64,000 nucleotides of DNA. It comes from Plicaturopsis crispa FD-325 SS-3. Taxonomy: Eukaryota; Basidiomycota; Agaricomycetes; Amylocorticiales; Amylocorticiaceae. The translations under genes and the position numbers were made by a program. Shown here in pieces: positions 46,652 through 58,464 of this stretch. The notes under the pieces were generated by a model, which searched no databases, was not told where the DNA came from, and saw only the letters and a program-made list of their open reading frames with translations. The first letter of the stretch is position 1, and every line of letters begins with the position of its first letter. The DNA is taken from positions 537,436-601,435 of the forward strand of contig KN832556.1 in the NCBI GenBank assembly GCA_000827205.1. The letters are read 5' to 3'.

Positions 46652-49592
46652 TCACGCGTCGCTATCGCTCGCATTGCTGTCACTCTCGTCCTGCCCCCAC
46701 ACAGCAAACGCGCGGGGATGCTGGACGTCCGAGTCCTTCGAGTTCACCCTGCGGTGCCCGCGCATAAGGTCCGACACAGTCGGCGTCTTCTGGCTCTCCG
46801 CGTCGACGTCGCGGTCCTTGGGAATCCTGCTCCGCCCGCTCGACAGAAGCCGCGACGCGTGGATGTCGTCCCGGACGCCCTGCTGCGACAGCGCCATGTC
46901 GTCCAGCGAGTCGTATGACTCCGAGTCGGGGGAGACGGCACGCAAGGGGTGACGGATTGGTACGGGGGGAGGATGCGGATGCGGCCCGGAGAAACGGTCG
47001 GGCGTGTCGATGCCGGAGCGTAGGCCGGAAGAGGGGGAGCGCGAGCGAGCCTTCGTGGCGCGCATGAACGCGTTACCCTCGCTGAGGGCATCCGCGGCGG
47101 CCTCGGCTCTGCCCTCCCGCGCCTTCGACCGACCCAGCGCATGCTCCTGCGGCGTTAGCCCTTGCGGCGCCTTCTTCTCTGCAGCGGCCATGGCAGCCTC
47201 GGGTGACGAGTCGTCGATATCGAACTTATCCTCCTCCTCCTCTTCATCTTCATCGGACACCTCGTCTTCCTCGTCTTCTATGGGTGACTCTAGCGGCTCT
47301 ACGGCCTTGTCTGGGCTGCCTGCGTTCGATTTCTGGCTCTGGCGCTTGTTCTGGCGGGCGGGGCCTTCCTCTACAACGACGAATGATTTTTGCCGTTCGC
47401 GCTCGTTCCACTTTAGGGTCCGTGAGATCGCATGGAACCAGTCCGTCGATTGTTTGTCCGCGCACACAGTGGGGAACGGGTATTTCGACGCTTTCACTGT
47501 GATATGGTCGCCCTCTGGAAAGCGATGAGCCCCCTAGTCAGCTAGATGGTGTGAAGAACGGGACATACGTTTGAGCTCAACACGACCACGACCGTCAAAC
47601 GACGCCCAAGCGGTGCTTCGCGAGTTGAAGGGAACGCATATGCGCAGCTCCATGCTGTCCGGGAGGAGCATTGGCCGGAACGAGAGCGTGTGAGGACATA
47701 TAGGCGAAATGAGGATCGAAGGAATTTCAGGGTGAACTAGAGAGCCTCCCGCGGATAACTGGAAGGAACAGAGTCAGTCAACGATGATCTACTTCACTCC
47801 GTAAAAACCACACGCACCGAATACGCAGTCGAACCAGTAGGTGTGGAGACAATCAGACCGTCTGCTTGCACAGTTGTCATATGGTGCTCGTCGCCTGGAT
47901 GGCAAATATGTTCAGTAAGGTGAACGAACAATAAAAAATTGAGGAAGCGCACCGAACAATTCCAGAAGACTAACATACGGACTTGGACCGCGATCCACGA
48001 CCAAATCGTTCATGATCTCAAAAGTCTCCACCGGCCGTGTCGTGAAACACATTATCTCCTTGTCCTTCGAGCCCTTGACACCTTCATGAATAGTGTTGTA
48101 CCCCCCTTCCAATGCCTCCCATCCTCCACCCTTCTCGACGCTCCGCATCAAAATCTCGCCCGTATCGCCCTTCTTCACCGCCTTGCGCCCTTTGCCCTTC
48201 TCATGGGCGACTGCGCGGTACACCGTGCACGTAAAGCGCATGCGCAGATTCACACGGATGCCGGAGTCGATGGCAGAGTCCATGACGGCCTGGTGGTCCG
48301 CGAAATCAAAGTTCGTGAGGAAGCCCAGAGAACCGAGGGCAAATGGCAGGACTGGGGGGACGATGCGCTGGAAGAGCCATGACGTGAATAGGACAGTCCC
48401 ATCTCCTCCAAGCTGCGTAAAGTTAGTTAGCACATAGAATATGTAGCACCAGGCGCACTCACAGTCACGACAAAGTCGAATAGATGGGGACTGCGGCTGC
48501 ACATGTCGCTTGTCCAGTATCGAAGCTGGCCCTCGTCCCAGACGGCAGCATCGTCCTTCGTGGAGGTCATGGATGCAAGCGAGTTGCTGCTGGACGACCG
48601 TCGGCGCGGAAAGGGCACAAACAGCTCCGGGTGGTCGCGTTCGATACCTGCCGCGTCGAAGCGCCTCGACGTCCGCAGCTGGTTATCAACATAGCTGAGA
48701 CCCGGTATCAGCGACACTTCCAAGACCATACGTCCAAAGGGAAATCGCTCACACAACAAGACCTCGATTATGCCCAGGGCGCTTTTTGAGCATGAGATAT
48801 AGAGCGAGCTCCCGAGTCAACATGATCAGCCTGTTGTCCCTTGCCTTGGTGATGATCAGGACATTCTGGATATTCGAGCGCACCCGGGCCCGGCCTAGCA
48901 GTCAGTCTGAAAAGCTGTTCGCAGACGCTCGCTCGCAACACCACGGACGCACCTAGCTGCTTACTCATCTCCCGCACGCCCACCGCCGTCTCGGCCAGCT
49001 GCCTCGTCAAGCTCCCCCCGTATTCTTCGTCCTCCTCGTCCAGCGGCGAATCGTGTGTTGCAGCGGGATGCGCGAGGCCAATGCCGGTGCCGTGGAGTAC
49101 CGGTTTAGAGTGTTCGTCCTCCTGATGGCAATGGGGTTTGGCCACTCCGGGGTCGCCCAGCGACTGTTTCTGCTTTGCCCGCAGCCATTCCGTGAGCGAT
49201 GCGCCCTTGTCTAGATGGGAATGCACAAAGCACGGCGACTTCATGGCTGGATTCATATGTGGTGGCAAATGGTGGTGATTGTCTGCATGATTTCTTGAAG
49301 GGCCCGCGATGGTGGGTGTGATCGTCTTGTCTACATCGCGGTTCAAGGCTGGGGACGCCAGGCCGTTGCTGTGCCCAGTAGTGCCGTTCATTGTAGGCTT
49401 AGGTCTGTAGTCCGGCGACGATTTCTCTACGACGATATCCGCATTCCAGTTGTTGGAGTCGATATGCAGGGAAGTGGGCCGGCTGTTGCGCCTCGAGAGA
49501 GACGGTCGGATATCGGCTTCCTTCACCATCGGTGGGAGGACGTTGGGCGTCGTGGGCGGTGTAGAGAAGACGTCGAGGTCCGGCGACAGCAT
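46652..49592 (-). CDS. NAD(+) kinase with long disordered ends
   Basis: ATP-NAD kinase (Utr1/Yef1/Pos5 family), which phosphorylates NAD to NADP. The start is [16 protein letters not shown] at 49592. The first about 210 residues are disordered. The catalytic domain begins at [20 protein letters not shown]. The nucleotide motif [15 protein letters not shown] is directly after an intron at about 48415; then come [15 protein letters not shown], the [20 protein letters not shown] segment and [15 protein letters not shown]. After the domain there are roughly 280 more residues, acidic ([20 protein letters not shown]) and Ser/Arg-rich, ending [10 protein letters not shown]. This tail is much longer than in yeast. 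No mitochondrial presequence is evident, so a cytosolic form is likely. Confidence 0.93.
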
Positions 49593-50310
49593 CGTATAGG
49601 AAATCGAGACTGGTCGAGGTCGTGTTGGACAGGAAGATGCAGATGCAGAAGCAGAATTTGGAAATCTATGTTTTATCGCGGTCTGTATGGCTAATGGATT
49701 TCGGCGAGAAGGCTGCTACGCTGGCCGCCTGTTGGAAAGGCAACAACCTGTTACAACGGTCGCTCAACAGAAGTCTCCCAGACGACGCAGCGAATGAGAA
49801 GCTGACAGCGGCGTATGTAGGGACATCAAGTAGATTGCAAGCATGTATAAGTAAGGAGAATGCTCGAACACGATTGGCCAGCTGCGCGTTCACAACTCGC
49901 GGTTCCTGTGCCTTCCAACAGCATCTCTCTTCTCCGGAACCATTTCCACGTAGTGCGGACTCAAAAGGCGTAAATGCTTTCATAAAAAGCTTGCAACGTT
50001 CATGGGGGCGGTACTGTGAGTCTTGAGATGCTAGCGAATGAGAATATTGAGAATTGGTCTCCAGCTGAAACCATAGGGCAACCACTCACCTTATCTATCA
50101 GCATCTACGGTCCACTGAGAAGAGGCATCTTCCTAGCCATCATGCAAGCAGCAAGAGGATGGGCTGCACGCTGCTGCACGGGACATAAGAGGATAAATCC
50201 GTGATCATCAGACAGAGCGTTTCAACCAGCAGTGCGTCAAGTAGACTGCCAGTATACAGAACCTTAAAGCCATGCATCGTGAACTTTAACGAACAACGTA
50301 TAAGTACTTA
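49593..50310. other. intergenic upstream of NAD kinase
   Basis: No gene supported. It serves as the NAD kinase promoter region at its left end. Confidence 0.4.
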
Positions 50311-50318
50311 CCCGATCC
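50311..50318. repeat. 8-bp target-site duplication, left
   Basis: CCCGATCC flanks the hAT-like element and recurs at 50802-50809. Confidence 0.75.
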
Positions 50319-50801
50319 TAGTGCGGTGGGCAGAAAGTTTTTCGGGCTGCGCTGCCGGCAGAACGGCAGAACGGCAACTGGCAAGGGTGGCAGATTTTGG
50401 CACAATTATTTTTGGGCTTTTCATCGGTGCCCACGATGTTTTTGCTGTCGGGCAGAATCTCTGGATGACTTTCTGCCACAACTCCCGTGTGGTCAAAAAT
50501 ATGTCCGAAAACGGAAGTTTACCGGGAAACTCGCCCAAAATAGTCACGTAACAGCGTGTTTCGGTGCCAGAGTGTAGCCAAAAAAGGGTTTCTGGCCATA
50601 TTTGCCGCTGAAGTGTGCGCCGGCGTCAAGTTCGAGTTTCGCTCGGGGTGCCCTTCGGAACAAGGACCCACTGCCTCGTACAAATAGCTACATCTGGCAT
50701 ATATTGTGCCAAATTCTGCCAGACCTACCCTTGCGGCAGATGGCAACTGCCGGCATGGCAGAATGGCAGGGCGAAATGGCGAAAAGCTGCCAACAACACT
50801 A
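50319..50801. mobile_element. hAT-type MITE, 483 bp
   Basis: The ends TAGTGCGGTGGGCAG and (reverse complement) TAGTGTTGTTGGCAG form an imperfect terminal inverted repeat that fits the hAT rule YARNG. CCCGATCC is duplicated on both sides, the 8 bp expected for hAT. Further inverted similarity (GGCAAGGGTGGCAGATTTTG against its partner near 50690-50735) extends the arms to about 100 bp with gaps. There is no transposase. The diverged arms suggest an older insertion than the foldback at 6140. Confidence 0.75.
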
Positions 50802-50809
50802 CCCGATCC
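50802..50809. repeat. 8-bp target-site duplication, right
   Basis: CCCGATCC, matching 50311-50318. Confidence 0.75.
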
Positions 50810-51345
50810 TGGGATCTCAGTGGCGTCGGTTTCATCACTGCGATGAAAGCAGCAGGGAGTGTTCATGGCTGTGTGCGTGGGCATGCGCACTAGAACGCAG
50901 CAAACAGCTGACGCTGAGAACGAGTGGATCAGAAAGATACTAGCCAAGAGATGAAGCACAGCAAGATGAACAACCTGGATGAACACTGAGTTGGAGATGT
51001 GCAGAGTGTATGGGGTAGTAGACGCCACAAGCATTGCCTCCCGCCTCAGAAGCCTTCCTTAGCCAGGAATAGGTTGAAGACACAGGTCTGTTTTAGGATC
51101 GTGCTTGTTGTGTCCTCCTGGTCATGCCAAAAGGCCTCCACGGTCAATATGTGAAGCCTGTATTATTGGAGCAGGCTTCAGTAAGGACCCTGCCATCCAT
51201 GATTAGACACTGCCTTGCGTCTACTTGAGAATGCTCGAATTCAGATAGCAAGAGGCGCACCACTTGTCCACACGTTTAAAATAGCCGTCCTCGTGGAGAC
51301 TCGCAGTGAGGATAATTGTATACAACACCAATTTCATTTCATTCT
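50810..51345. other. intergenic, nothing recognised
   Basis: No gene, repeat or RNA signature seen between the MITE and the 3' end of the Qng1-like gene. Confidence 0.4.
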
Positions 51346-52652
51346 CTAAACGCTAAATACTGTAAAGCGCCCGTCAGCTCCACGAAGAATTATAGAGAGC
51401 ATTTTGTGCAACTCACGTCCGAGTACATGCCTGTTACAGAGAAGCTGGTAGGAAATAATTACACATCACTCACTTGCCCACAGCTACTGCATCAGTGCTG
51501 AGCAACCATCGCTCGAGCCCCTCGAGCGTCACGTCCCTGACCCATTCCCCCGCGGCGGGCAATTGCAGAGTCCGCGCGGCGTCGACTAGGATATTGCACG
51601 CGTCCACCGCGGCGGCGCGCATAATGTACGCTTGTTCTGTCGTCAGTTCCGGCTCACCCGCGTGGGGACCGTCTTTGTCTGTCGCGTCTTCAGGGCTGGG
51701 GAATAGTCCAGAAAGCCCATGCGAAGCGTTAGATACATCAATGACGCCGAGCTGCACGAGGAGTGCGGGAGGTGGGAATACCGGTGCGGTGACGGCGTCC
51801 ATGTCGGGTATGGGGAAGGGGGAGGACGGGGGAGGGAACCGCTCGTGAAGGGTGTGCAGAAGTGCAAGAGCACTTTGAAAACAATATATTGCTAATGGTG
51901 GTAGTTTTTAGCTGATATGAGCGAAGAGAACGGTGATGGAAAGAGAACAGAATGACATACGTTGACCGTCTACCAAGGCCATATCGCGGAATGCGGGAAT
52001 CGCGCCTGCGAGCTGGGGGGCGAGAACGTAAGCCGTTAGCACTCCGCAAAATCATGCATGAATAATGCGTCTCGACGGCCTTCCGACACATACGACGAAC
52101 CTGATTCAATACAACCCCGACATCGTTCTCCGGCGCCGCCCGCCCCTTCTTCAGCGACTCCACCACAAACGCACCAAGATGTGGATACCCACCACCCTTC
52201 AAGACATTTCCGGTCTCGTTCACCACTCCTGCTATACGGGTAGCGAAGTCGTGCGCGGGCCCACCCAGTTCGCCCACGACGACGCCCGGGATGCTCTCGT
52301 GCGGCCGCTCGATGTGCAGCGACAGCCCGAGGAGAGACGCGACCGTCTGTGCAGTGAGCGTGCACAGCCCCTCGGTACTGAGGAGGTCCCCGTCGTCGCC
52401 GTGGGAAGATATGTACAGAGAGAAGACGAGCGCGCGGGCGTGGTCGTGTGCGGAACGGCCGGTGTCGCGTTCCAAATTATGTCCTTGTGCGACGCCCTCT
52501 AGGAGTGCGATCAGGGATAGGACATTGAGCTCGGCGAGGGGCGAGGAGAAGTTGAGGGGGAGCCGCACGTTGCGGGCGGGGGCGGAGGCATGCTGGGGGT
52601 AGGACGAGAAGGCGGGGGAGAGGAGGAGACGGGATATGGATGACAGCGATAT
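51346..52652 (-). CDS. queuosine-salvage N-glycosidase (Qng1, DUF2419)
   Basis: Releases queuine from queuosine 5'-phosphate so that the base can be reused for tRNA modification. From the acceptor at 52653 the protein reads ISLSSISRLLLSPAFSSYPQ, VRLPLNFSSPLAELNVLSLI, GRSAHDHARALVFSLYISS and GVVVGELGGPAHDFATRIAG. After an intron come LAGAIPAFRDMALVDGQPIY and CFQSALALLHTLHERF, the Pro-Ala-Phe-Arg-Asp block and following helix of the family. Then LVQLGVIDVSNASHGL, TEQAYIMRAAAVDACNILVD and WVRDVTLEGLERWLL. Two further small exons may end the protein as KHVLGLFSV (TAG at 51346); without them it stops at 51470. The N-terminal exon, about 25 residues, is not visible: the first exon seen starts at a splice acceptor with a CTAAC branch site. 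Confidence 0.82.
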
Positions 52653-52789
52653 CTGCGAGTCCGTTGTTAGTTAGTGGGGTGTTTGGAGGATTGGAAGATT
52701 AAAAAAAATTGGACGGAATGCAACGCAAATCGCAATGGAGATAGAGCAATATGGTTCCGATGTCCATAAAAGTTTTGACCTTGGTCCGT

Positions 52790-53255
52790 TCAACCACGGG
52801 CCTCAGGCCTCATGCCTAGTCGTGTCAATGCAAATGGGCGCGCACAGAATAAACATGACGCCTCATCTCCGGCCCACGGAGATGAAGGGAGATAAAGCTC
52901 CAATTCATCTGGGTAAGCGACATTGCGAAGACACGCTAGTGTAGCGTCGACTACCCACACGTATTTAGACCGATTATGAATGGGAAGCACTATCTGGGTC
53001 GGCGTTTTTTTTGGCGACAGACGGCGCATTTGCACAGGACGATATCTTCCTGTGACATAAAACATGGTCAAAAAGAATGAGATCGCCGTTTTATCCGGAC
53101 CTGCATATCGGTGGATAGATGCATCCGATGACACGAGGACAGGATGTGCGAGCATCTCGTCCGAGAGAACGAGTAGGCCATTGTGTCCTAGTGGAATGGG
53201 CGCGCGATCTGCCGCTATCCGAACCCATCGCTCTAGCAGCGAGCAGAATTGATTC
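52790..53255 (-). CDS. unrecognised open frame, doubtful gene
   Basis: A frame of about 155 codons runs from an acceptor-like TTGCTAG near 53255 (WNQFCSLLERWVRIAADRAP, then GHNGLLVLSDEMLAHPVLVS) to the TGA at 52790. Upstream to 53640, pieces in other phases (for example MADILTHTMPSLPPVQSFID) look coding but do not join cleanly. It may be a multi-exon gene I cannot assemble or a decayed one. No domain is recognised. Confidence 0.25.
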
Positions 53256-53663
53256 CAGCTAGCAAGAAATTCGCAATCTGATCACCGGGACATAAATCGG
53301 TTTACTAGCTCAAGAACTGCAGATGGACGGACAGGTACTCGCCTGGACATGAGACGTTTCGCGTATCGCATGGCATGATTTGTTGATAGAATCGATGAAG
53401 GACTGCACCGGTGGCAGCGATGGCATCGTGTGCGTCAAAATATCTGCCATATTTGTTAGCTAGCAGTGTTTTTACCAGGTTCAGATGATGGTAAACAACC
53501 AAGCGGTGTCTTTGACAGACGCGTATGTTGAACGTGCTCAAATCCGAAAAAGTCTCATAGTCGCGTGACCATTTTTGGCGTCGCAAACTTTCGGTCGCGC
53601 TCTGCTGTCCAAGTAAATCTCGCTGGCTTGACTCAAACAAAAGTATTCTGAAAAGACTTGGAT

Positions 53664-54515
53664 ATGTTTGCTGCTCGTAACATAGGCCTACGTGCGCGCT
53701 GTCTTACAAGACCAAATGCGATTGCATTGGGGCCACGGAGACTCTACAGCGCAGCAACGGGGAGTCCAAGTACTAGCTCAGGTCAGTACTACGTGCAATG
53801 CTATCTGATAATATGAAGGAGATAATTTATATGGAATTCAGATGACATTCGCGCTCGACTTATGTCTGACTTGAAGACTGCGATGAAGGTGCGTACTGCG
53901 CCCGTTCAAGCCGCTGCAGCTCTGACCACTTTCCGTGTTCTCGCGACGTAGAGCAAAGACGCGTTCACTAGCACGACTTTGCGGGTACGCGTCCACCCTC
54001 TCTACGTGCTGTTAGGACCCATCATAAACAGATATTCCTTTGCAGTCCGTTCTCGCTGAGATCCAAGCCCTCGATAAATCATCCAAATCCCCCGCCCAGT
54101 CAAATGCTATCATTGGCATTCTGCGCAAGGCGTTACATCGGCGGGTGCGCACCACTCCTCCCATCTTCAAATTCACTTGAACACTCACCCAAAAAATCTA
54201 CAAACTGCATAGCACGAAGCAGCGACGAAATATGTATCCGCGTCCCGCCCTGACCTAGCAGAGACCGAGACGCGCGAGGCTGCACTCCTCGAAGCATATG
54301 TGCCGCCGCTCCTCCCAGAGAGCGAGATTTCGCGCGTATTGGGCGAAGTGGCTGCAGAGGAGACGGAGCCGCTGCCTGTTGACGGAAAGGCGAAGGGCAG
54401 GGCCGAGGGCCGACTGTTGAAGGCGTTTTATACGCGCGTGGACAAGGCACTTGTTGACCCCGCAGTGGTGAAGCGATGTGTCGACAGGTTATTGACTCGG
54501 GAGGCTTCAGGGTAG
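53664..54515 (+). CDS. AIM41: mitochondrial YqeY/GatB-like protein, Aim41
   Basis: Small mitochondrial protein of the YqeY family, related to the tRNA-binding tail of the GatB amidotransferase subunit. Five exons: MFAARNIGLRARCLTRPNAI is a typical presequence. The mature part follows: DDIRARLMSDLKTAMKSKDA, FTSTTLRSVLAEIQALDKSS, SNAIIGILRKALHRREAATK, and EAALLEAYVPPLLPESEISR, the YLP-like motif of the family. It ends RCVDRLLTREASG at the TAG at 54513. The length of about 190 residues is normal. Its molecular role is not well established in any fungus. Confidence 0.9.
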
Positions 54516-54876
54516 AGCTACGATAACTATCTTTATTTCGCATGTTGATATTTTCACCCCGCTCACGTTAATGTCCAAATTCCATAGGGCTGTTCTTTCT
54601 TGAGGATGTCAGTGCGTAGTCTCTCCTAGACAGACTACAACAGTCGTACCTCCATTCTGAAGTCAGTGCGCCAGTTCATCTTGTTCGACGCCACCATCTC
54701 GCAATCGGCAAGCTCACATTTGGCTTGAATGCGTCATTATCATACTGCCTGCAAACGTCTATTCTGCGACGAGACACAATTATTGTACAACGAGATCCAG
54801 CGCCCGGAACCCAGAATTAATAACGGCGGGAGAACTTGCGATATAGAACATCCTCGCCTCAAGTGCCCTGAATACC
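54516..54876. other. convergent 3' region of AIM41 and HRD1
   Basis: No gene seen; it probably holds the two 3' untranslated regions. Confidence 0.4.
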
Positions 54877-57860
54877 TCATGCATCAGTATCACTAGCACT
54901 TCCAGCATCTGCTCTAGAGCCTCCAACCTCCACTGTAGACGCCGCAGAATCAACCCTAGTCCCTGCTGCAGTGTCGCTCGTGGATGCTACCGGATCGGCA
55001 CTGGCTGAAGTGGACAGCGACTCGGACTCCGGAACGTCTTCAACTGTCGTCTTGCGAGAGGGCGCCTCCACACGCTCGGTCGTCGACAGGTCCTCGGTCC
55101 GACCCTCATGGCTGTCAGTATCTAGCCGAGTCGCGTCTGCACGCGTGCCTGCCCCTGCACTAGGCAGCACCGGAAGCGAACTACGCATCCGCATGAGCTC
55201 GTTCATGCAGTTGTACAGCGTCGTCGACACGCCCTCGAGCACGCGCAGCCGCTCGTCGATCGCCTCGCGCGTGACGCGGTCCATGTGCGCGAGCTGTAGC
55301 TGGTCCATCTGCACGAGGTCCGCAGCAGTGGGCGCGGCGTTGGAAGGCCCTGCCTCTGGCTGGCTGGCGGGGGCGCTCGGGGGCTGCCTGGGTTGCCAAA
55401 GTGCATCATGCCGGCGTGCTTGAGAATTTTGACTTCCGGCATGTGAGCTAGGACCGGCTGCAGGCGGGGACGGCGTACTATCCACGCGAGATGCCGTAGG
55501 ATCGATACGAGAAGGTCTGGGATCCGCCCGAGGGGGTTGTGGATCGTATAACGGAATCAGCGTGGGGATGTCCAACCGTGCTGTCCCCTCCAGCTCCGCT
55601 TCGGATTGTGGTACGGAGTCCGACGGCTCCGAGTCGGAAGAAGGTTGAGGCGTATGGAGTATCGGAGGAGCATGCGAAAGGCCGCTTGCGGATGCACCAC
55701 TCGAGGATGTAGCCACTCCGCTGGATGGAGAGGATGAAGATGCGGCCTCCGAGGAGTCCGGGGACTGCGTGGTGTTGAAACGGCGCAGAGCCGCACGCGC
55801 AGCAGCCTCCCGAGGGTTCGGAGTCTCATCTGCTGACTCTGCTGAGGGCTGTGTTGGTGTCGGCGCGGGCGAAGGTGTAGCTTGCTCCATGACAGGTGCA
55901 CTTGGCTGTGTCGGTGTCGGCGTCGGTGCGTCCTGGGCTCCATGTGCTGGTGCAGGATTCCGAGGCTCAAACCATCTTTGATCCATTCCCCATGGCTGCC
56001 ACGCACCCCCCGCACCCTGGAAACCGGCGTACGCTGGTGGGGGCTGCAAATTCTGTGGAGGCAGAGGTTGTGGCTGTTGCTGCTGACGAATTTGGTACTG
56101 AATGTGGATCGTTACGCCCGGCGGATTCGCAGTGACCGTTCCGGCATTTGGCTGTTGTTGGTGGTGCTGATGCGGTGGTAAGGGAATGGGCTGCTGGGCC
56201 GGGAGCCCAAGGAATCGGTTGATGAATCTGTATGCGTTATTCGCGGGCGGCTGCTGCTGACCAGCTTGCGCACCGGGAAAGCCGAAGAAATTGGGGGGAC
56301 GAGGTGGTTGTTGCGGACGAGCAGCTCCGCCAGCCCCAGGGGCCGGCTGCGGTGCATTTTCTAATACTGTTCGGCGGCTAAAAACACGGGTTAGTAGTTG
56401 AGAATGGGAATGAACTCTTAAGCGAGGGGATGCTGACCATGTGGGGCAGCTCTGTTGGCGCTCGAGCCAAGAACGTAGACAGTAGAAGTGGAAGATATGT
56501 CCGCACGGGAGCTTCTTCGGAGTTGTGTTTGGTCCATCCGGCGGAGGAATCGCTGCATCTCCCTCGGCGGTTTGTGTGCGCAAAATCATCTCTTCACGGC
56601 AGATGATGCACGTGCGGTCGCTCATAGCAGTCATCTCGGCCTCGGTTGCGTTGGGGTACCTCTGGTCCATGTTGCGCGTCGCGGTCTGGTAACGGTGCAG
56701 GGCACGAAGGCGTGTGATGAACGAGCGTGCCGTGACGTAAACATCGCGAACGATGTTGAGCGGCAGACCGTAGAACGTGATGATGAGAGTGAAGAATGTC
56801 AGGTAGGTTGAGAGTTTCAAGAAATCTGGAGAGCACGGAGAGATGCGTTGGAAACATGCCGAAATAAACAAACGGGGCTGCGCATGAATAATGATATTCT
56901 TACCAGTCAAAAGTTCCACATAGAAGATATACATGCTTTTGTTTTCCCAAGGGGGCGCGTTTTCACCGCCTCTGGATCGTGCGCGCCGTATTTCCAGGAC
57001 GGAGAGGACATATTTTGAGATTGTGTTGAGCGCGCTAGCCATCAATATCGTGTACTGGTCATCTGTTTGAGCCACCATCGCCGGAGTACATACTGAGCGC
57101 CTGCGTACCTCGCTGGCAAATAACACCATCCCCCCTACACCATTCGTCGCAATACTATCCACGGCGAATAAGAACATGGCGAAGTCTGTCGTCCAAAGGA
57201 GGAAAAACAGCGCATTCATGCGGATATGGAAGAGTAGTGGCGGGCCCGGGTACGGTCTTTGGTCCATCTTTACCAGGAATACCCATTAATAACGGCGTAT
57301 GATTTTGAGCTAGAATAAGCGCACCCATTCGATACGATCCGAAGCGAGCCAGTGGAATGATTTTACGAAAAGAAGAAAGCCGAACATAAGTCCGAATGGA
57401 ATATCAAACTCATCGCGAAATATTGTAAAGGCCAGCAACGATTCCGTGACGAAGAACCACAAGCGATCGTAAAGGCGCTAATTTTGTTGTCAGCAGTTGA
57501 TTGCAGGGGGGAACAGGATGCATACCTCGACCTCGGAGGCACGCAGCGGTCCGAAAAAGATCTGTTGGACGACTCGTCCACCCATCAGTGCTAATATGAA
57601 AGCAAAGTTGGCCAGTATCTGGTGCGATGGTCAGTCCTGTTATAGACATTACAGATTGGCATAGCACTCACCAGCACGCTCCTGTTACTCTTTGACAGAT
57701 ATATAGCCACAGAATAGAAATTGCTGTGGTTCTTCAATGCATTCGCTATCGTTGCCGTCACTGCGAGCGTCGAGACGAGACTGTACAAGAGGATCCTATG
57801 AGAGTTAACAACCGTCGCGACAGGCTGCATCCTGTGTCGCAGTAGGTCGTTGACCGGCAT
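54877..57860 (-). CDS. HRD1: Hrd1/synoviolin-type ER ubiquitin ligase
   Basis: Polytopic RING E3 of ER-associated degradation; it forms the retrotranslocation channel and ubiquitinates misfolded proteins. The start is MPVNDLLRHRMQPVATVVNS at 57860. Several membrane segments follow (LLYSLVSTLAVTATIANAL, ILANFAFILALMGG, GLMFGFLLFVKSFHWLASDR, MNALFFLLWTTDFAMFLFAV, LTFFTLIITFYGLPLNIV). The FHWLASDRVEWMDQ stretch is a strong Hrd1 hallmark. The RING-H2 domain is CIICREEMI to CGHIFHFYCLRSWLERQQ and SCPTC, the last Cys being formed across the intron near 56440-56375. A long Pro/Gln/Ser/Thr-rich cytosolic tail of about 500 residues closes the protein (TGA at 54877). The family call is firm. Confidence 0.95.
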
Positions 57861-58464
57861 CGTTGGCGACGGTGAGCGCGCAGTTTACGAACGACGAGCA
57901 GGCGCAAGTCGAGTGACGTGGTTTGGGGAGAAAGTAGGCAGTCGCAACGTGGCAATTACATGACAGTCAGGGGCTATTTACTGTCGGCTGTACTCAGGCT
58001 GTCCTGTTGCTGTCCTGTATAGTTGCTTCATCCGTTGTCTGCAGCTCTCGCTAGGCCAGGGACATGGGCGTCTATCTCAACACATTTAAGAATGGAGTTC
58101 CACGAAGATCTCGGGCTGTGTTTTATCGACGGGGATTGGAACAGAAAGATTCCAACAGGCGCTTAAAGGTTTGCTTCTCACCCCCAAGTTCTAGCAAGCG
58201 AATCTCCGGTGAAACTTTCATACAAGCGCCCAGGATCAAAGGACTTCAGGTAGGCACCTGTCATCTATTCAACATCAATGGTGCCACAAAATGAGACGTT
58301 ATAAGAAGGCTCACCTCAACCTGCCAGTTGTCAAATTCCAACTTTGAAGGACCCACGCGAATAATCTCACCCCCGGTGGATTTTTGGGTTCCACTCATAA
58401 GGTTCGCCACTTGAACGTGGAGAAAATAGATCTGAACCTGACTATTTTTCTCCAGACTCTACAC
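57861..58464. other. divergent promoter region, HRD1 and amidohydrolase
   Basis: A short open frame at 58064-58294 has no motif. No other structure seen. Confidence 0.4.
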
